Source: Verrucomicrobiia bacterium
Lineage (GTDB): Bacteria > Verrucomicrobiota > Verrucomicrobiia > Limisphaerales > JAEYXS01
Direction of reading: 5' to 3'
NCBI GenBank assembly: GCA_036405135.1
Contig: DASWYF010000007.1
Location: 1 to 50,144 of the forward strand
DNA length: 50,144 nt
The notes under the pieces were generated by a model. It ran no database searches and was not told the DNA's origin. It saw only the letters and a program-made list of their open reading frames with translations. Positions 1-8,610 of the stretch are shown here, in pieces. The position numbers and the translations under genes are program-made. Numbering within the stretch: the stretch's first letter is position 1; each line of letters begins with the position of its first letter.

Positions 1-537
1 GCGGGCTAAACTCACGAACTCAAGTCGTACACTCATCAGGTCTTTCACAGGCCATGGCATAATTACGACACACTCCCATACCTCTCCCATGTGTCCACCA
101 TGTCCCCGCACACCTGTCCACCTTGTACCCAGTCCATACAGGGAGAAGGCCGGGATGAGGGGAACGAGACCACTCCCAAGCAAATGCAGCTACCATTATC
201 AATGCTGCCACCCAAGCATTTCGCAAAACCCCATCATTCAAATTGAAATGCAAACCACCTTTTCCTAAATACACGTTCACAACACACCTTCACGAACCCC
301 TTGATAATCAACGCCTGCACCTCAACGCCTCCACCATCACATCACTGGCACGCTTGTAGCTCATTATAAAATCAGCAAGGTAAGACGGTAGGAAGATGGA
401 TCTGAGAGAATGTTGAGTCAGGTCCGGAAACGGACGATGAGCAATGACCGAAGACCAGCCTCACACCGACTCTTACCTTGCACTTTCAATTTCCCCATGA
501 ACCGCACCGCAATAGTGCAGCACTCTATCTTCAATCC
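1..537. other. No convincing gene; left-edge non-coding region
   Basis: I see no supportable gene here. A minus-strand open frame at 20-280 has no recognisable domain, an unusual composition rich in Trp and Cys, and no ribosome binding site, so I treat it as chance. The next gene could formally begin at a TTG at 478, but the stretch 478-537 lacks conserved character. No tRNA-like fold or terminator was recognised. Confidence 0.5.
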
Positions 538-1443
538 GTGAAACTTCCTTTCGGCATCAGCCAATTCACCACGTCACCGCTTACCTTCGAAGAAGATCTA
601 GATCTTTATCAGGACTGCGGCATTGATTACATAGAAGTGTGCGAAGACAAAATGGATGAGATAGATCCGCAGCCTCAGATCATGGCACTGCTGGAATCCG
701 GTCTCTCCGTGGAAAGCATCCAACCTCGTCTCCACTCTGTCTTCCCTTTGCAGACACAACCCGAACCCTACGACAGCCTCACCCGTGTCGAGGCCTTTCG
801 CGAAACGATCGAGACCTTCGCACCCCATTTTCCCGGCGTCACCTTCATCACCGTCACCGGCCAGGCACCGGGTGGTAATTTCAAGGAAGCCTACGCCGAA
901 GCAGGCCGCTTCTATCGCGAGCTCGGCATCATCGCCGAAGCCAATGGGGTGAGCATTGCACTCGAGCCTTTGAATCCAATCTCCATGAATGTGGACTCGT
1001 TCATCTGCTCGCTCGCACACGCACGACGCCTCATTGACGCCGCCGCCAGCCCTGCCTTCGGCCTATGCATTGATACATGGCATTTGTGGGAAGATGAGTC
1101 CATCGCCTACCATCTGCGCGAGATCGCCCCAAAAATATTCGCCGTTCATCTCAGTGACTGGCGCACACCGCGTTCTCCACGCGATCGCAAATTGCCCGGT
1201 GACGGCATCATCCCGCTCCAAACTTTCCTCCGCACCATTCATGACAGCGGCTACGATGGTATCTATACATTGGAACTCTTCTCCGACCTCACTTTCACAG
1301 ACTCTCTCTGGAGACAACCTCGACAAACTATAGACATGGGTCGCGCAAAATTCGCACAACTCTGGTCTGAACTCACCGGTTGGACAGAATCGCAAAAATC
1401 GGATGCGGCTTCGTTGAATGGTCGCATTTCAGTGCTAGCTTGA
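538..1443 (+). CDS. Sugar phosphate isomerase/epimerase-like TIM-barrel protein
   Basis: A 301-residue protein of the xylose isomerase-like TIM-barrel superfamily (AP endonuclease 2 fold), whose members isomerise or epimerise sugars or hydroxypyruvate at a divalent metal site. The order of motifs fits: an N-terminal strand KLPFGISQF, then DYIEVCEDK, IALEPLNP with a likely metal-ligand Glu, GLCIDTWHLW with the Asp and His ligands, VHLSDW, and PGDGIIPL followed by a C-terminal YTLELFSD strand. I chose the GTG at 538 because the fold begins there; an in-frame TTG at 478 would add 20 residues of low-quality sequence. Neither start has a clear Shine-Dalgarno. The substrate cannot be read from sequence, and the downstream genes give no pathway clue. 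Confidence 0.8.
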   Translation: MKLPFGISQFTTSPLTFEEDLDLYQDCGIDYIEVCEDKMDEIDPQPQIMALLESGLSVESIQPRLHSVFPLQTQPEPYDSLTRVEAFRETIETFAPHFPGVTFITVTGQAPGGNFKEAYAEAGRFYRELGIIAEANGVSIALEPLNPISMNVDSFICSLAHARRLIDAAASPAFGLCIDTWHLWEDESIAYHLREIAPKIFAVHLSDWRTPRSPRDRKLPGDGIIPLQTFLRTIHDSGYDGIYTLELFSDLTFTDSLWRQPRQTIDMGRAKFAQLWSELTGWTESQKSDAASLNGRISVLA

Positions 1444-1536
1444 GCGCTTGAACAACGTCAATGCGGACCCTTTTGTCCGTCATAGTGGAAATAGTTTTTC
1501 ACCATGCATGACGCCAAATAAAAAACGCTACAGACC

Positions 1537-1731
1537 ATGAGAAACCGCACGAAGAAAGCCCCGGCAGCACAACAAAGCGAGATCAGCCCTATCGGCAATG
1601 CGCAAAAGATTCAACAGCGCGCCTATGAGCTTTTCCTGCAACGTGGCCAGCAACCCGGCAATGAACTGGAAGATTGGTTGCAGGCTGAACGCGAAGTCTG
1701 CGCTCCTGAGCATCACCACGAGACTGCCTGA
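1537..1731 (+). CDS. DUF2934 domain protein
   Basis: A 64-residue basic protein. Residues about 23-53 (IQQRAYELFLQRGQQPGNEL followed by DWLQAERE) match the short helical DUF2934 motif, in which an R-A-Y-x-L-F helix is followed by Gly-rich spacing and a D-W-x-x-A-E-R-E helix. The family is common as small stand-alone proteins in soil bacteria and its function is not established. The N-terminus RNRTKKAPA is lysine/arginine rich. It stands alone between two larger genes and is followed by a long hairpin at 1752-1810. Confidence 0.75.
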   Translation: MRNRTKKAPAAQQSEISPIGNAQKIQQRAYELFLQRGQQPGNELEDWLQAEREVCAPEHHHETA

Positions 1732-1751
1732 TTCTTCGTCTGATCCATTTG

Positions 1752-1810
1752 CAAACTGCCCTTCGGGGTGGCCTTGCTTTGCAAGTTGCCACTCTGTATA
1801 GGGCAGTTTG
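1752..1810. other. 59-nt two-tier hairpin between genes
   Basis: An outer 10-bp perfect stem (CAAACTGCCC at 1752-1761 with GGGCAGTTTG at 1801-1810) encloses a second stem, GTGGC-CTTGC with loop TTT and GCAAG-(tt)-GCCAC (1768-1777 with 1781-1792). No T-run follows on the plus strand, so it is not a standard intrinsic terminator. It may be a transcript 3' end structure or a small palindromic repeat. Confidence 0.6.
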
Positions 1811-1894
1811 GCTTTATTTCCACTACTTTTCACTGAACTTCACCCCGAACTCGCCCGCTCCTTCCCGGGCACAAATCATGTTCTTTAGGAAGGC

Positions 1895-2878
1895 ATGCAT
1901 AAGCTCGCTTTTCTATTTGTACTGATCGCCGCCATGCAAATCGGTCGTGCGGCCGATCTCCGCCTTGAGGACGTCCCTTATCCTTTCCCCGTTAAGACGT
2001 ACAAGCTTTCCACCCAGCAGCAGGATCTGGAAATGAGTTACATGGACGTGGCTCCCTCCGGTCAAAGCCGCGGCACCATCCTGCTGTTGCATGGAAAGAA
2101 TTTTAACGGTGCGTATTGGGAAGAAACAGCGAACGCGCTTTCCGCCCAAGGCTACCGCGTCATCATTCCAGACCAGATCGGTTTCGGTAAATCCTCCAAA
2201 CCGAACCGCTACCAATACAGCTTCCATCAACTGGCGCAAAATACGCACTCGCTCCTGACGAATCTCAACGTCTCGGAAGTGCATATTCTCGGCCACTCCA
2301 TGGGCGGAATGCTCGCCATCCGCATGGCGCTGCTGTATCCGGAAAGCACCAAGAGCCTAACGCTCGTAAACCCTATCGGCCTCGAAGATTGGCAAATGAA
2401 AGGTGTGCCCTATCAAACTCCTGACCAATGGTATCAGCAGGAATTCAAGCAAACCGCCGAGAAAATCCGCACGTATCAGAAAGAAAATTACTACCATGGC
2501 GAATGGAATCCTCACTACGAACGCTGGGTGGAACAAGCCGCCGCAACTCTGCGCAGCCCCAACTACTCCACTATCGCGTGGAACCAGGCTCTCGCTTACG
2601 AGATGATCTACACCCAACCGGTCTGTCACGAATTCAGCCGCATCAAAGTTCCCACTCTACTGATCATCGGCCAGAAAGACCGCACCGCCATTGGCGCAAA
2701 CCTCGCTTCTGCCGATGTGCGTCAAACCTTGGGCGACTATCCTAAACTGGGACGCGCAACGGCCCTCAAGATCCCAAATTCCACGCTCGCAGAACTCGAA
2801 GGCATCGGTCACGTCCCGCACATCGAGAACTTTGGCCGGTTCATCGAACCGCTGAAAACTTTTCTCGCGAGCAAATAA
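1895..2878 (+). CDS. Secreted alpha/beta hydrolase
   Basis: A 327-residue alpha/beta-hydrolase with an N-terminal signal peptide (MHKLAFLFVLIAAMQIGRAA, cleavage near residue 19). Visible fold landmarks are the oxyanion region LLLHGKNFNG (about 65-75), the nucleophile elbow GHSMGG (Ser near residue 134), a helical cap rich in aromatic residues (about 170-240), an acid in LLIIGQKDRTA, and the catalytic His in EGIGHVPHIE near the C-terminus. The substrate is unknown; the family includes esterases, haloalkane dehalogenases and prolyl aminopeptidase-like enzymes. The start is well supported by AGGAAGG just upstream of the ATG. The amine oxidase gene follows after 12 nt, suggesting cotranscription. 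Confidence 0.88.
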   Translation: MHKLAFLFVLIAAMQIGRAADLRLEDVPYPFPVKTYKLSTQQQDLEMSYMDVAPSGQSRGTILLLHGKNFNGAYWEETANALSAQGYRVIIPDQIGFGKSSKPNRYQYSFHQLAQNTHSLLTNLNVSEVHILGHSMGGMLAIRMALLYPESTKSLTLVNPIGLEDWQMKGVPYQTPDQWYQQEFKQTAEKIRTYQKENYYHGEWNPHYERWVEQAAATLRSPNYSTIAWNQALAYEMIYTQPVCHEFSRIKVPTLLIIGQKDRTAIGANLASADVRQTLGDYPKLGRATALKIPNSTLAELEGIGHVPHIENFGRFIEPLKTFLASK

Positions 2879-2890
2879 CCAACTACTTTT

Positions 2891-4186
2891 ATGCGACACG
2901 GGAAATCAGTCATCGTCATCGGTGGAGGCATCTCCGGCCTTGCCGCTGCCCACGAGCTTCTTCAAGACGGCTGCCGCGTCACCGTGCTGGAAGCGAAGAA
3001 CCGCTTGGGCGGCCGCATCCACACCTTGCACGACACCTCCTGCCCCATCGAACTCGGTGCCGAATTCGTTCATGGCCGTAGCGAGCCATTTTTGAGCTTT
3101 CTGAAAGAAGCTCATATCCCCATCGAACAAGGCCCTGAAGATAATCACGTCCTGACGAACGGTCAGTTGATCGATGTCGATCTCTGGGGAAAAACGGCCT
3201 CTGCATTGGAAAAGGTGAACATCTGGGACAGTGATCAATCCTGTTCCGAATTCCTTCATCAACAGAATCTCCTGATGACTGAGCGCCGACAGATCATCGA
3301 GATGCTGCAAGGCTTTCACGCCGCTCCCATTCAGGCATTAAGCGCCCATGCGATCCGTCGCTCAGATTACAGTTCCTCCCAAATGGATGGCAACCGCCAG
3401 TCCCGCTTGAGCAATGGCTATAGTGAGATAATCACTCATTTGGAGAAAAGCATGCGATCGATGCACGGCCATATCCTCTTGAACTCGCCCGTTAAGCGTA
3501 TCGTCTGGCAGCCCGGCTCCGTTGAGATTTTCATGTCCCACGATGATGGGGAGGAAGTGCATCGTGCAGATTCAGCCGTGATCACGCTTCCACTCGGTGT
3601 ATTAAAGCATGGCGATATCGAGTTTCATCCTGCCCTACATGAGAAACACGAAGCTATCCACGGGCTTGGCTTTGGCACCGTTACTAAAGTCATCCTGCTC
3701 TTCACCGAACGCTGGTGGAAGCCCGATGACATCGGACTAGTTCACTCCTATGAGGAACGGTTGCCTACCTGGTGGAGCGATTCACGCGGCCCGCTCCTGA
3801 CCGGTTGGGCAGGTGGTCCCAAAGGCGAGGAGCTGGCTGGCATCCCCTTGCCTGTTCTGGAAACCATCGCGCTCGAATCGCTCAGCCACATCTTCGGTGA
3901 AAACAAATCGTCACTGAAAAAACTGCTGCGCCAGACCTTCTCACACGATTGGATCAATGATCGGCATGTCATGGGAGCCTACAGTTATGTTCCCATCAAT
4001 GGTCTGGATTTGCCCAAGCTCCTTGCTGCTCCCCTTAAGGAAACCCTCTTCTTCGCCGGTGAAGCCGCCATCCACGACGCGCAGACCGGCATGACCTTTA
4101 ACGCTTATCAGAGCGGCGTCCGTGCCGCTCATGAAGTGATGGCTGCCGAGCATCATTCCAACCTCAAGATGGCACATCATTTTTGA
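2891..4186 (+). CDS. Flavin-dependent amine oxidase (monoamine/polyamine oxidase family)
   Basis: A 431-residue FAD-dependent amine oxidase. The N-terminus carries the dinucleotide-binding motif VIGGGISGLAAA, the Glu that contacts the ribose (VTVLEAKNRLGGR) and the typical IELGAEFVHG segment. The C-terminal FAD motif LFFAGEAAIHDAQTGMTFNA is also intact. The flavin Lys region falls near the tract KVILLFTERWW, and WSDSRGPLLTGWAGG is typical of the polyamine/monoamine oxidase group. It oxidises an amine with O2 to aldehyde, ammonia and H2O2; the actual amine is unknown. No signal peptide is visible. The gene lies 12 nt after the hydrolase and just before the channel gene, so the three probably form an operon. 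Confidence 0.88.
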   Translation: MRHGKSVIVIGGGISGLAAAHELLQDGCRVTVLEAKNRLGGRIHTLHDTSCPIELGAEFVHGRSEPFLSFLKEAHIPIEQGPEDNHVLTNGQLIDVDLWGKTASALEKVNIWDSDQSCSEFLHQQNLLMTERRQIIEMLQGFHAAPIQALSAHAIRRSDYSSSQMDGNRQSRLSNGYSEIITHLEKSMRSMHGHILLNSPVKRIVWQPGSVEIFMSHDDGEEVHRADSAVITLPLGVLKHGDIEFHPALHEKHEAIHGLGFGTVTKVILLFTERWWKPDDIGLVHSYEERLPTWWSDSRGPLLTGWAGGPKGEELAGIPLPVLETIALESLSHIFGENKSSLKKLLRQTFSHDWINDRHVMGAYSYVPINGLDLPKLLAAPLKETLFFAGEAAIHDAQTGMTFNAYQSGVRAAHEVMAAEHHSNLKMAHHF

Positions 4187-4204
4187 GTCTTATTGGCAAA
4201 GCTT

Positions 4205-5824
4205 ATGCTGAAACGAAGACCCGTGAAAACGTGTGCCCTTTTTTTCCGTGCATGCCAGCTCAGGTGTTACAGTCTGCTGGCACTCTTTTTCTATTCGTTC
4301 ACCGGCTTCTCAGCTGCCCCTGCAGCAAACCCTGAACAGCAGATCATCGAAGAAACAAATCTGGCCACTAGCAGTGCAAATCAGATCGACCGCTTGAATG
4401 ATGCTTTGGCTCCACTGCTTGGTCCTTGGATAAAAAATGAGGTCATAGCAGGCCTGAGCTGGGGTCAGGTGGTGTTAAGCATCATTGTACTTATTCTAGT
4501 AGTGGCTTTGGAACGCATGCTTAACTGGGCTTTGCATCGGTTCGCCAAGCGATGTGAAAACTGTCCACCCGATCCCGAGGAAAAGAAAAAATTATCCGCC
4601 GGTTCCAGCTTTGCCCGGTCGGCACTGGAAGCGTCAATTCCGCCTGTTTCCGCATTAGTTTGGGTGTGGGGCCTTTGTGCCATGTTATGGGTTCTGTTGA
4701 TCCGTGAAGATGCCGCCACAAATCCATCACTCACTTTGATGCTCATCTTTTCCCTGCGCAAAGCGGCGACCTTTCTCATCCTGTTCTGGCTGGTTTACCG
4801 GCTCATCAAAACTGCAGAGATCGTTCTACTTGCTTGGGCCAGCTCCAATGAACGCAAATGGGATGACGTCCTTGCCGCTGTGATAATCCGGGCAATGCGC
4901 CTTATCATTCCTCTGCTGGCCATCACCTTGATCGTGCCGATGCTGAACATCCCACCGGAATATCATCAGTTCTTCAAGCAAGGTGCCGCCTTGCTCCTCA
5001 TCGCGGCCATCGGCTTCATCCTGTTCCAATTGGCGGACACCGCGGAAAAAGCTGTGCTGACCCAATATCGCATCGACATGAAAGACAATCTCGCGATGCG
5101 CAAGGTGCAGACTCAGGTACAAGTGTTAAAGCGCGTGGTCGTCATCCTCATCTTGGTGTTCACTATGGCGTCCATGCTCATGGTTTTCGATTCCGTCCGT
5201 CAGCTGGGCACTAGCCTGCTCGCATCGGCGGGAGTTGTCGGCATCGTGATCGGTTTTGCCGCGCAACGCAGCATCGCTTCGCTTCTCGCGGGAATCCAGA
5301 TCGCCTTCACCCAGCCCATCCGTATCGATGACCAAGTGAACATCGAAAACGAAGTCGGCAAGATCGAGGAGATCACCCTTACCTACGTGGTCGTGAATCT
5401 GTGGGATTCACGCCGCCTCATCGTTCCCATCAATTACTTCATCGAAAAACCCTTCCAAAACTGGACCCGTACCGGGGCTGACATGCTGGGCACTGTCCTT
5501 CTGCAGGTGGACTACACTTTGCCCATCGCACCGGTGAGGGAGGAATTCTATCGCATCTTGGAGAACTCGCCTCATTGGGACAGGCGCGTGAAGGCACTGC
5601 AAGTGACCGACTCCAAAGAATCGAACATGGAGATCCGCTGTCTGGCCAGTGCCGGCAGCTCCGGATCCGCTTTCGACCTGCGCTGTGAAGTCCGTGAGAG
5701 ACTGATCGATTTCCTTCAGAAAAATTATCCACAATGCCTGCCACGCTTACGCATCGATATGATCAACGGTGGCATTGTCGAGAAGACGGACGACGCACCT
5801 GCACCCGCTAAAAAGATGTCCTAG
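4205..5824 (+). CDS. MscS-family mechanosensitive channel
   Basis: A 539-residue membrane protein. After a hydrophobic export segment and a periplasmic stretch come several membrane helices (around 85-105, 145-165, 180-200, 230-250, 255-280, 310-335), then the diagnostic pore helix and beta domain: SAGVVGIVIGFAAQRSIASL (about 345-365), IQIAFTQPIRIDDQV, and GKIEEITLTYVVV with RRLIVPINYF. This matches the small-conductance channel family that releases solutes on hypo-osmotic shock. An upstream TTG at 4193 is possible; I prefer the ATG at 4205. Its stop codon shares the palindrome CTAG (5821-5824) with the stop of treY coming from the other side. An osmotic channel beside trehalose genes is suggestive, but they are convergent and not one operon. 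Confidence 0.9.
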   Translation: MLKRRPVKTCALFFRACQLRCYSLLALFFYSFTGFSAAPAANPEQQIIEETNLATSSANQIDRLNDALAPLLGPWIKNEVIAGLSWGQVVLSIIVLILVVALERMLNWALHRFAKRCENCPPDPEEKKKLSAGSSFARSALEASIPPVSALVWVWGLCAMLWVLLIREDAATNPSLTLMLIFSLRKAATFLILFWLVYRLIKTAEIVLLAWASSNERKWDDVLAAVIIRAMRLIIPLLAITLIVPMLNIPPEYHQFFKQGAALLLIAAIGFILFQLADTAEKAVLTQYRIDMKDNLAMRKVQTQVQVLKRVVVILILVFTMASMLMVFDSVRQLGTSLLASAGVVGIVIGFAAQRSIASLLAGIQIAFTQPIRIDDQVNIENEVGKIEEITLTYVVVNLWDSRRLIVPINYFIEKPFQNWTRTGADMLGTVLLQVDYTLPIAPVREEFYRILENSPHWDRRVKALQVTDSKESNMEIRCLASAGSSGSAFDLRCEVRERLIDFLQKNYPQCLPRLRIDMINGGIVEKTDDAPAPAKKMS

Positions 5825-8610
5825 GCATCAGCGTATAAGACAGCAAAAGGCAGCGTGTGAAAAACCTCTGCGAGCCCAATTTTTCCGCCTTTCAACTCAC
5901 TTCCCGTCAAAAGATCACGAAAGCCAGCGCTTCCCAATCCAGCGAGATCTACTGAGGTATTCTCCCATTCTTTGCCTGTGGGCGGATAACCTATCGGCAT
6001 CCCCACTCGTGTGGTCAAAACCACCAGCTTCTTTTCTCCATATACGCGGGTGAAACTGAGACAGGAATCGGCAAACTTCCCCTCACACCTCATTGGCTGA
6101 TAGTCCCCTTTATCAAACAATTCTTGATGTTCCCGGCGAAATCGCAAGACCGTCTTGGTCAAAAACATCTTGATGCCGCCTGTCCGCCAGTTCGCAAACA
6201 GTTCAGCCGCTCCTTGCCCGTTGATCTCCGCCATCATCCTCTGTCTCAGGTTATAGTCGATCTGCCGCCGATTGTCGGGATCCACCAGGATGAACTGCCA
6301 CAATTCATTCCCTTGATAAAAATCCGGCACACCGGGAACCGTCATTTTGAGCAAAAGCTGGCTCAAAGAATTCACCGCACCCCACTCGGCAATTCTGGAG
6401 GAGAACTCCGAAAACAGCTTTGTGAATACCGGGTTCTTGCCTATCACCAATGCTTCGATGAAATCCATGGTCGCTTGCTCCCACGCTTCATTTCGCTTGT
6501 CCCACCGGGTATTCACCTTTGCCTCGTTCAATGCCTTCGTCATGTATGCATTCAACCGCTCGCAATATTCTTTCCTGCTTTCCGCCGTAAAATTCTCCAA
6601 TGGCCAGGTGCCCAGCAGCATTTGATAGAAGAGGTATTCTTCATTGGCATCGGGAGCCAGGTGCCCCGCGATCTCTTGTTTACAGGAGCGATTCAACTTG
6701 GATGCTTCCGACAAGAAACGCTCCCATTCTTCAGGCAATTCTGAGATCACTGCCAGCCGGGCCCGTACGTCCTCACTGACTTTCGTATCGTGAGTGGATG
6801 TCGTCACCATGGTATACGGCCAAGAGCGCAATCTTTCTCCGTTCAACCGGTGAAACTCAGCCACCGAAAGACCAAAGTTGTCCGGCTTGCCACCCACTTC
6901 ATTCAAAGCATTCAACCGGTTGAACACGTAGAAAACCGTATCTTCAAACCCCTTGGCCATCACAGCTCCGGTCGTTTGTTGAAAGCGGCGTGCAAACAAC
7001 CTTTCCTGTTCCGTCGGTGAACCGCCTAAAGCCGCATCTCCCAACAATACTTGCTGCAAAAACTCCCATGCCATGGGTTCGAGTTCCGGATTGGCTGAAC
7101 GTGCTGTCTTGATCGCCTCCGTGATGATTTTCCGGTCCTCATTTGTGACGGTCTGGCCAGGCACGCAATAGGTCCGATATACTTTCATCGCGGCCATGGT
7201 TTCCCGCACAGCCGCTTGCAAGTCCTCATAGAGAATATCCCTCGCGACAGGGCGCTGTTCCGCGCACTTTTGCAGCAAACGGCTTAATCCGCTGATCTCC
7301 TTGCTCATCGCCAGCCCCATCACCAGCTTCTTCGCATCACGAACACCTTCGGCAAAGGGCTGCACACGACCGGTGAATCCGCGATAAATCCGGTCGATCT
7401 GCGTCTCATTTTCTTTCTGCACCAAGACTCCCGTCACTTCACGGGCGAACTCATAACCGCTCGTCCCCGCCACGGGCCAGGTAGATCGAAGAGGTTCATC
7501 CACCATCGTAATTTTTTCCACTAGCACGTAAAAAGGCCGGCCATCACTGGCTTCGGTCACACCTTTGGCTTGGGCAATCGCCGCCTGCAACCGGCGCAGA
7601 TATTCCTCGGGGCTGGCCAAGCCATCTACATGATCCAGACGCAAACCGGTCACTTGCCCTTCGCCGATAAGTTTCAGCAGCAAACGGTGTGTCGCCGCAA
7701 AAACTTCTGGCAACTCCATGCGCAAGGCAGCCAAGGAATCGACATCGAAGAATCTCCGGTAATTCGCCGTGCGCGTCCCTGAATGCCAATACACCAGCCG
7801 ATATGACTGTTGTTCCAGCAATTCATGCAAACGTTCCAGACCGCCTTTATCATCATTGGCTCCGAAGCTTGCAGCATGGTGTATAAGAAAGGCGTTGTAA
7901 CACTCATCTTCCGCCAATTCAGCCAGTCTACGCTTGGCCTCACTGATCCGTGCCGGCTTGATGATCTCCCCTTCCCAAGGCAGCAAATTCAATATCCCTT
8001 CCATGCGCCGACGGCATCTAGATTCCAGCACGGGCAATGTTGATTCGAGGATCAGCCGGTGGCTACTCAGGGAAACGGGTAATCGCAAATCACCGATTGC
8101 GATTTGAAAACGCCCGGCCTCATAGACCAGATTGATATCGCCCCGCTCAAGACATTTGCCGTAATGATCACCCAAGATGGGCAACAGCAGACGGTCTTTC
8201 ACCGGGAGATGCGGAGCTTTCCAATCGATATCGAAATACGTGGCGTAGGGAGATTGGGCGCCATTCTCCAAAACATCCGCCCACCAATGGTTATACTGCG
8301 GAATGGCTCCCATGTGGTTCGGCACAAAATCAACGAGCAGCCCCATCCCTTTCGCCTGTGTCTTTGTGACGAAATCATTCCAGTCTTTTTCTGAGCCCAA
8401 GACTGGATTCAACACCGTGAAATCACAGACATCGTAGCCATGATTGCTATCGGGCGGAGCCGCAAACAGCGGCGAACAATAACAGTCCGTGATGCCCAGT
8501 TCATGAAGATAGTCCACCAGTACGGCGGCTTGCTGAAAGGTATAGCCCGCATTGAACTGCAACCGGTACGTAGCAGAGGGCACACGAAGAATGGAGCCAG
8601 ATGATTTCAT
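5821..8610 (-). CDS. treY: Malto-oligosyltrehalose synthase
   Basis: A 929-residue GH13 enzyme that turns the reducing-end alpha-1,4 bond of maltodextrins into an alpha,alpha-1,1 bond, giving maltooligosyltrehalose. Diagnostic features are the start PSATYRLQFNAGYTFQQA, YCSPLF and SNHGYDV, then FVPNHMG, LRLDHVDGL (nucleophile Asp), VLVEKI (acid Glu) and TTSTHDTK. The insertions and roughly 930-residue length are typical of TreY. The C-terminus has VPGVPDFYQGNELW and DPDNRRQIDY. It is last in the operon and its ATG overlaps the treZ stop by four bases (8607-8610), implying translational coupling. No signal peptide is seen, so it is cytoplasmic. Confidence 0.96.
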   Translation of the reverse strand: MKSSGSILRVPSATYRLQFNAGYTFQQAAVLVDYLHELGITDCYCSPLFAAPPDSNHGYDVCDFTVLNPVLGSEKDWNDFVTKTQAKGMGLLVDFVPNHMGAIPQYNHWWADVLENGAQSPYATYFDIDWKAPHLPVKDRLLLPILGDHYGKCLERGDINLVYEAGRFQIAIGDLRLPVSLSSHRLILESTLPVLESRCRRRMEGILNLLPWEGEIIKPARISEAKRRLAELAEDECYNAFLIHHAASFGANDDKGGLERLHELLEQQSYRLVYWHSGTRTANYRRFFDVDSLAALRMELPEVFAATHRLLLKLIGEGQVTGLRLDHVDGLASPEEYLRRLQAAIAQAKGVTEASDGRPFYVLVEKITMVDEPLRSTWPVAGTSGYEFAREVTGVLVQKENETQIDRIYRGFTGRVQPFAEGVRDAKKLVMGLAMSKEISGLSRLLQKCAEQRPVARDILYEDLQAAVRETMAAMKVYRTYCVPGQTVTNEDRKIITEAIKTARSANPELEPMAWEFLQQVLLGDAALGGSPTEQERLFARRFQQTTGAVMAKGFEDTVFYVFNRLNALNEVGGKPDNFGLSVAEFHRLNGERLRSWPYTMVTTSTHDTKVSEDVRARLAVISELPEEWERFLSEASKLNRSCKQEIAGHLAPDANEEYLFYQMLLGTWPLENFTAESRKEYCERLNAYMTKALNEAKVNTRWDKRNEAWEQATMDFIEALVIGKNPVFTKLFSEFSSRIAEWGAVNSLSQLLLKMTVPGVPDFYQGNELWQFILVDPDNRRQIDYNLRQRMMAEINGQGAAELFANWRTGGIKMFLTKTVLRFRREHQELFDKGDYQPMRCEGKFADSCLSFTRVYGEKKLVVLTTRVGMPIGYPPTGKEWENTSVDLAGLGSAGFRDLLTGSELKGGKIGLAEVFHTLPFAVLYADA

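Noticed and set aside
20..280. Minus-strand open frame of 86 codons at the left edge
   Set aside because: No domain, odd Trp/Cys-rich composition, no ribosome binding site and no neighbour supporting it.
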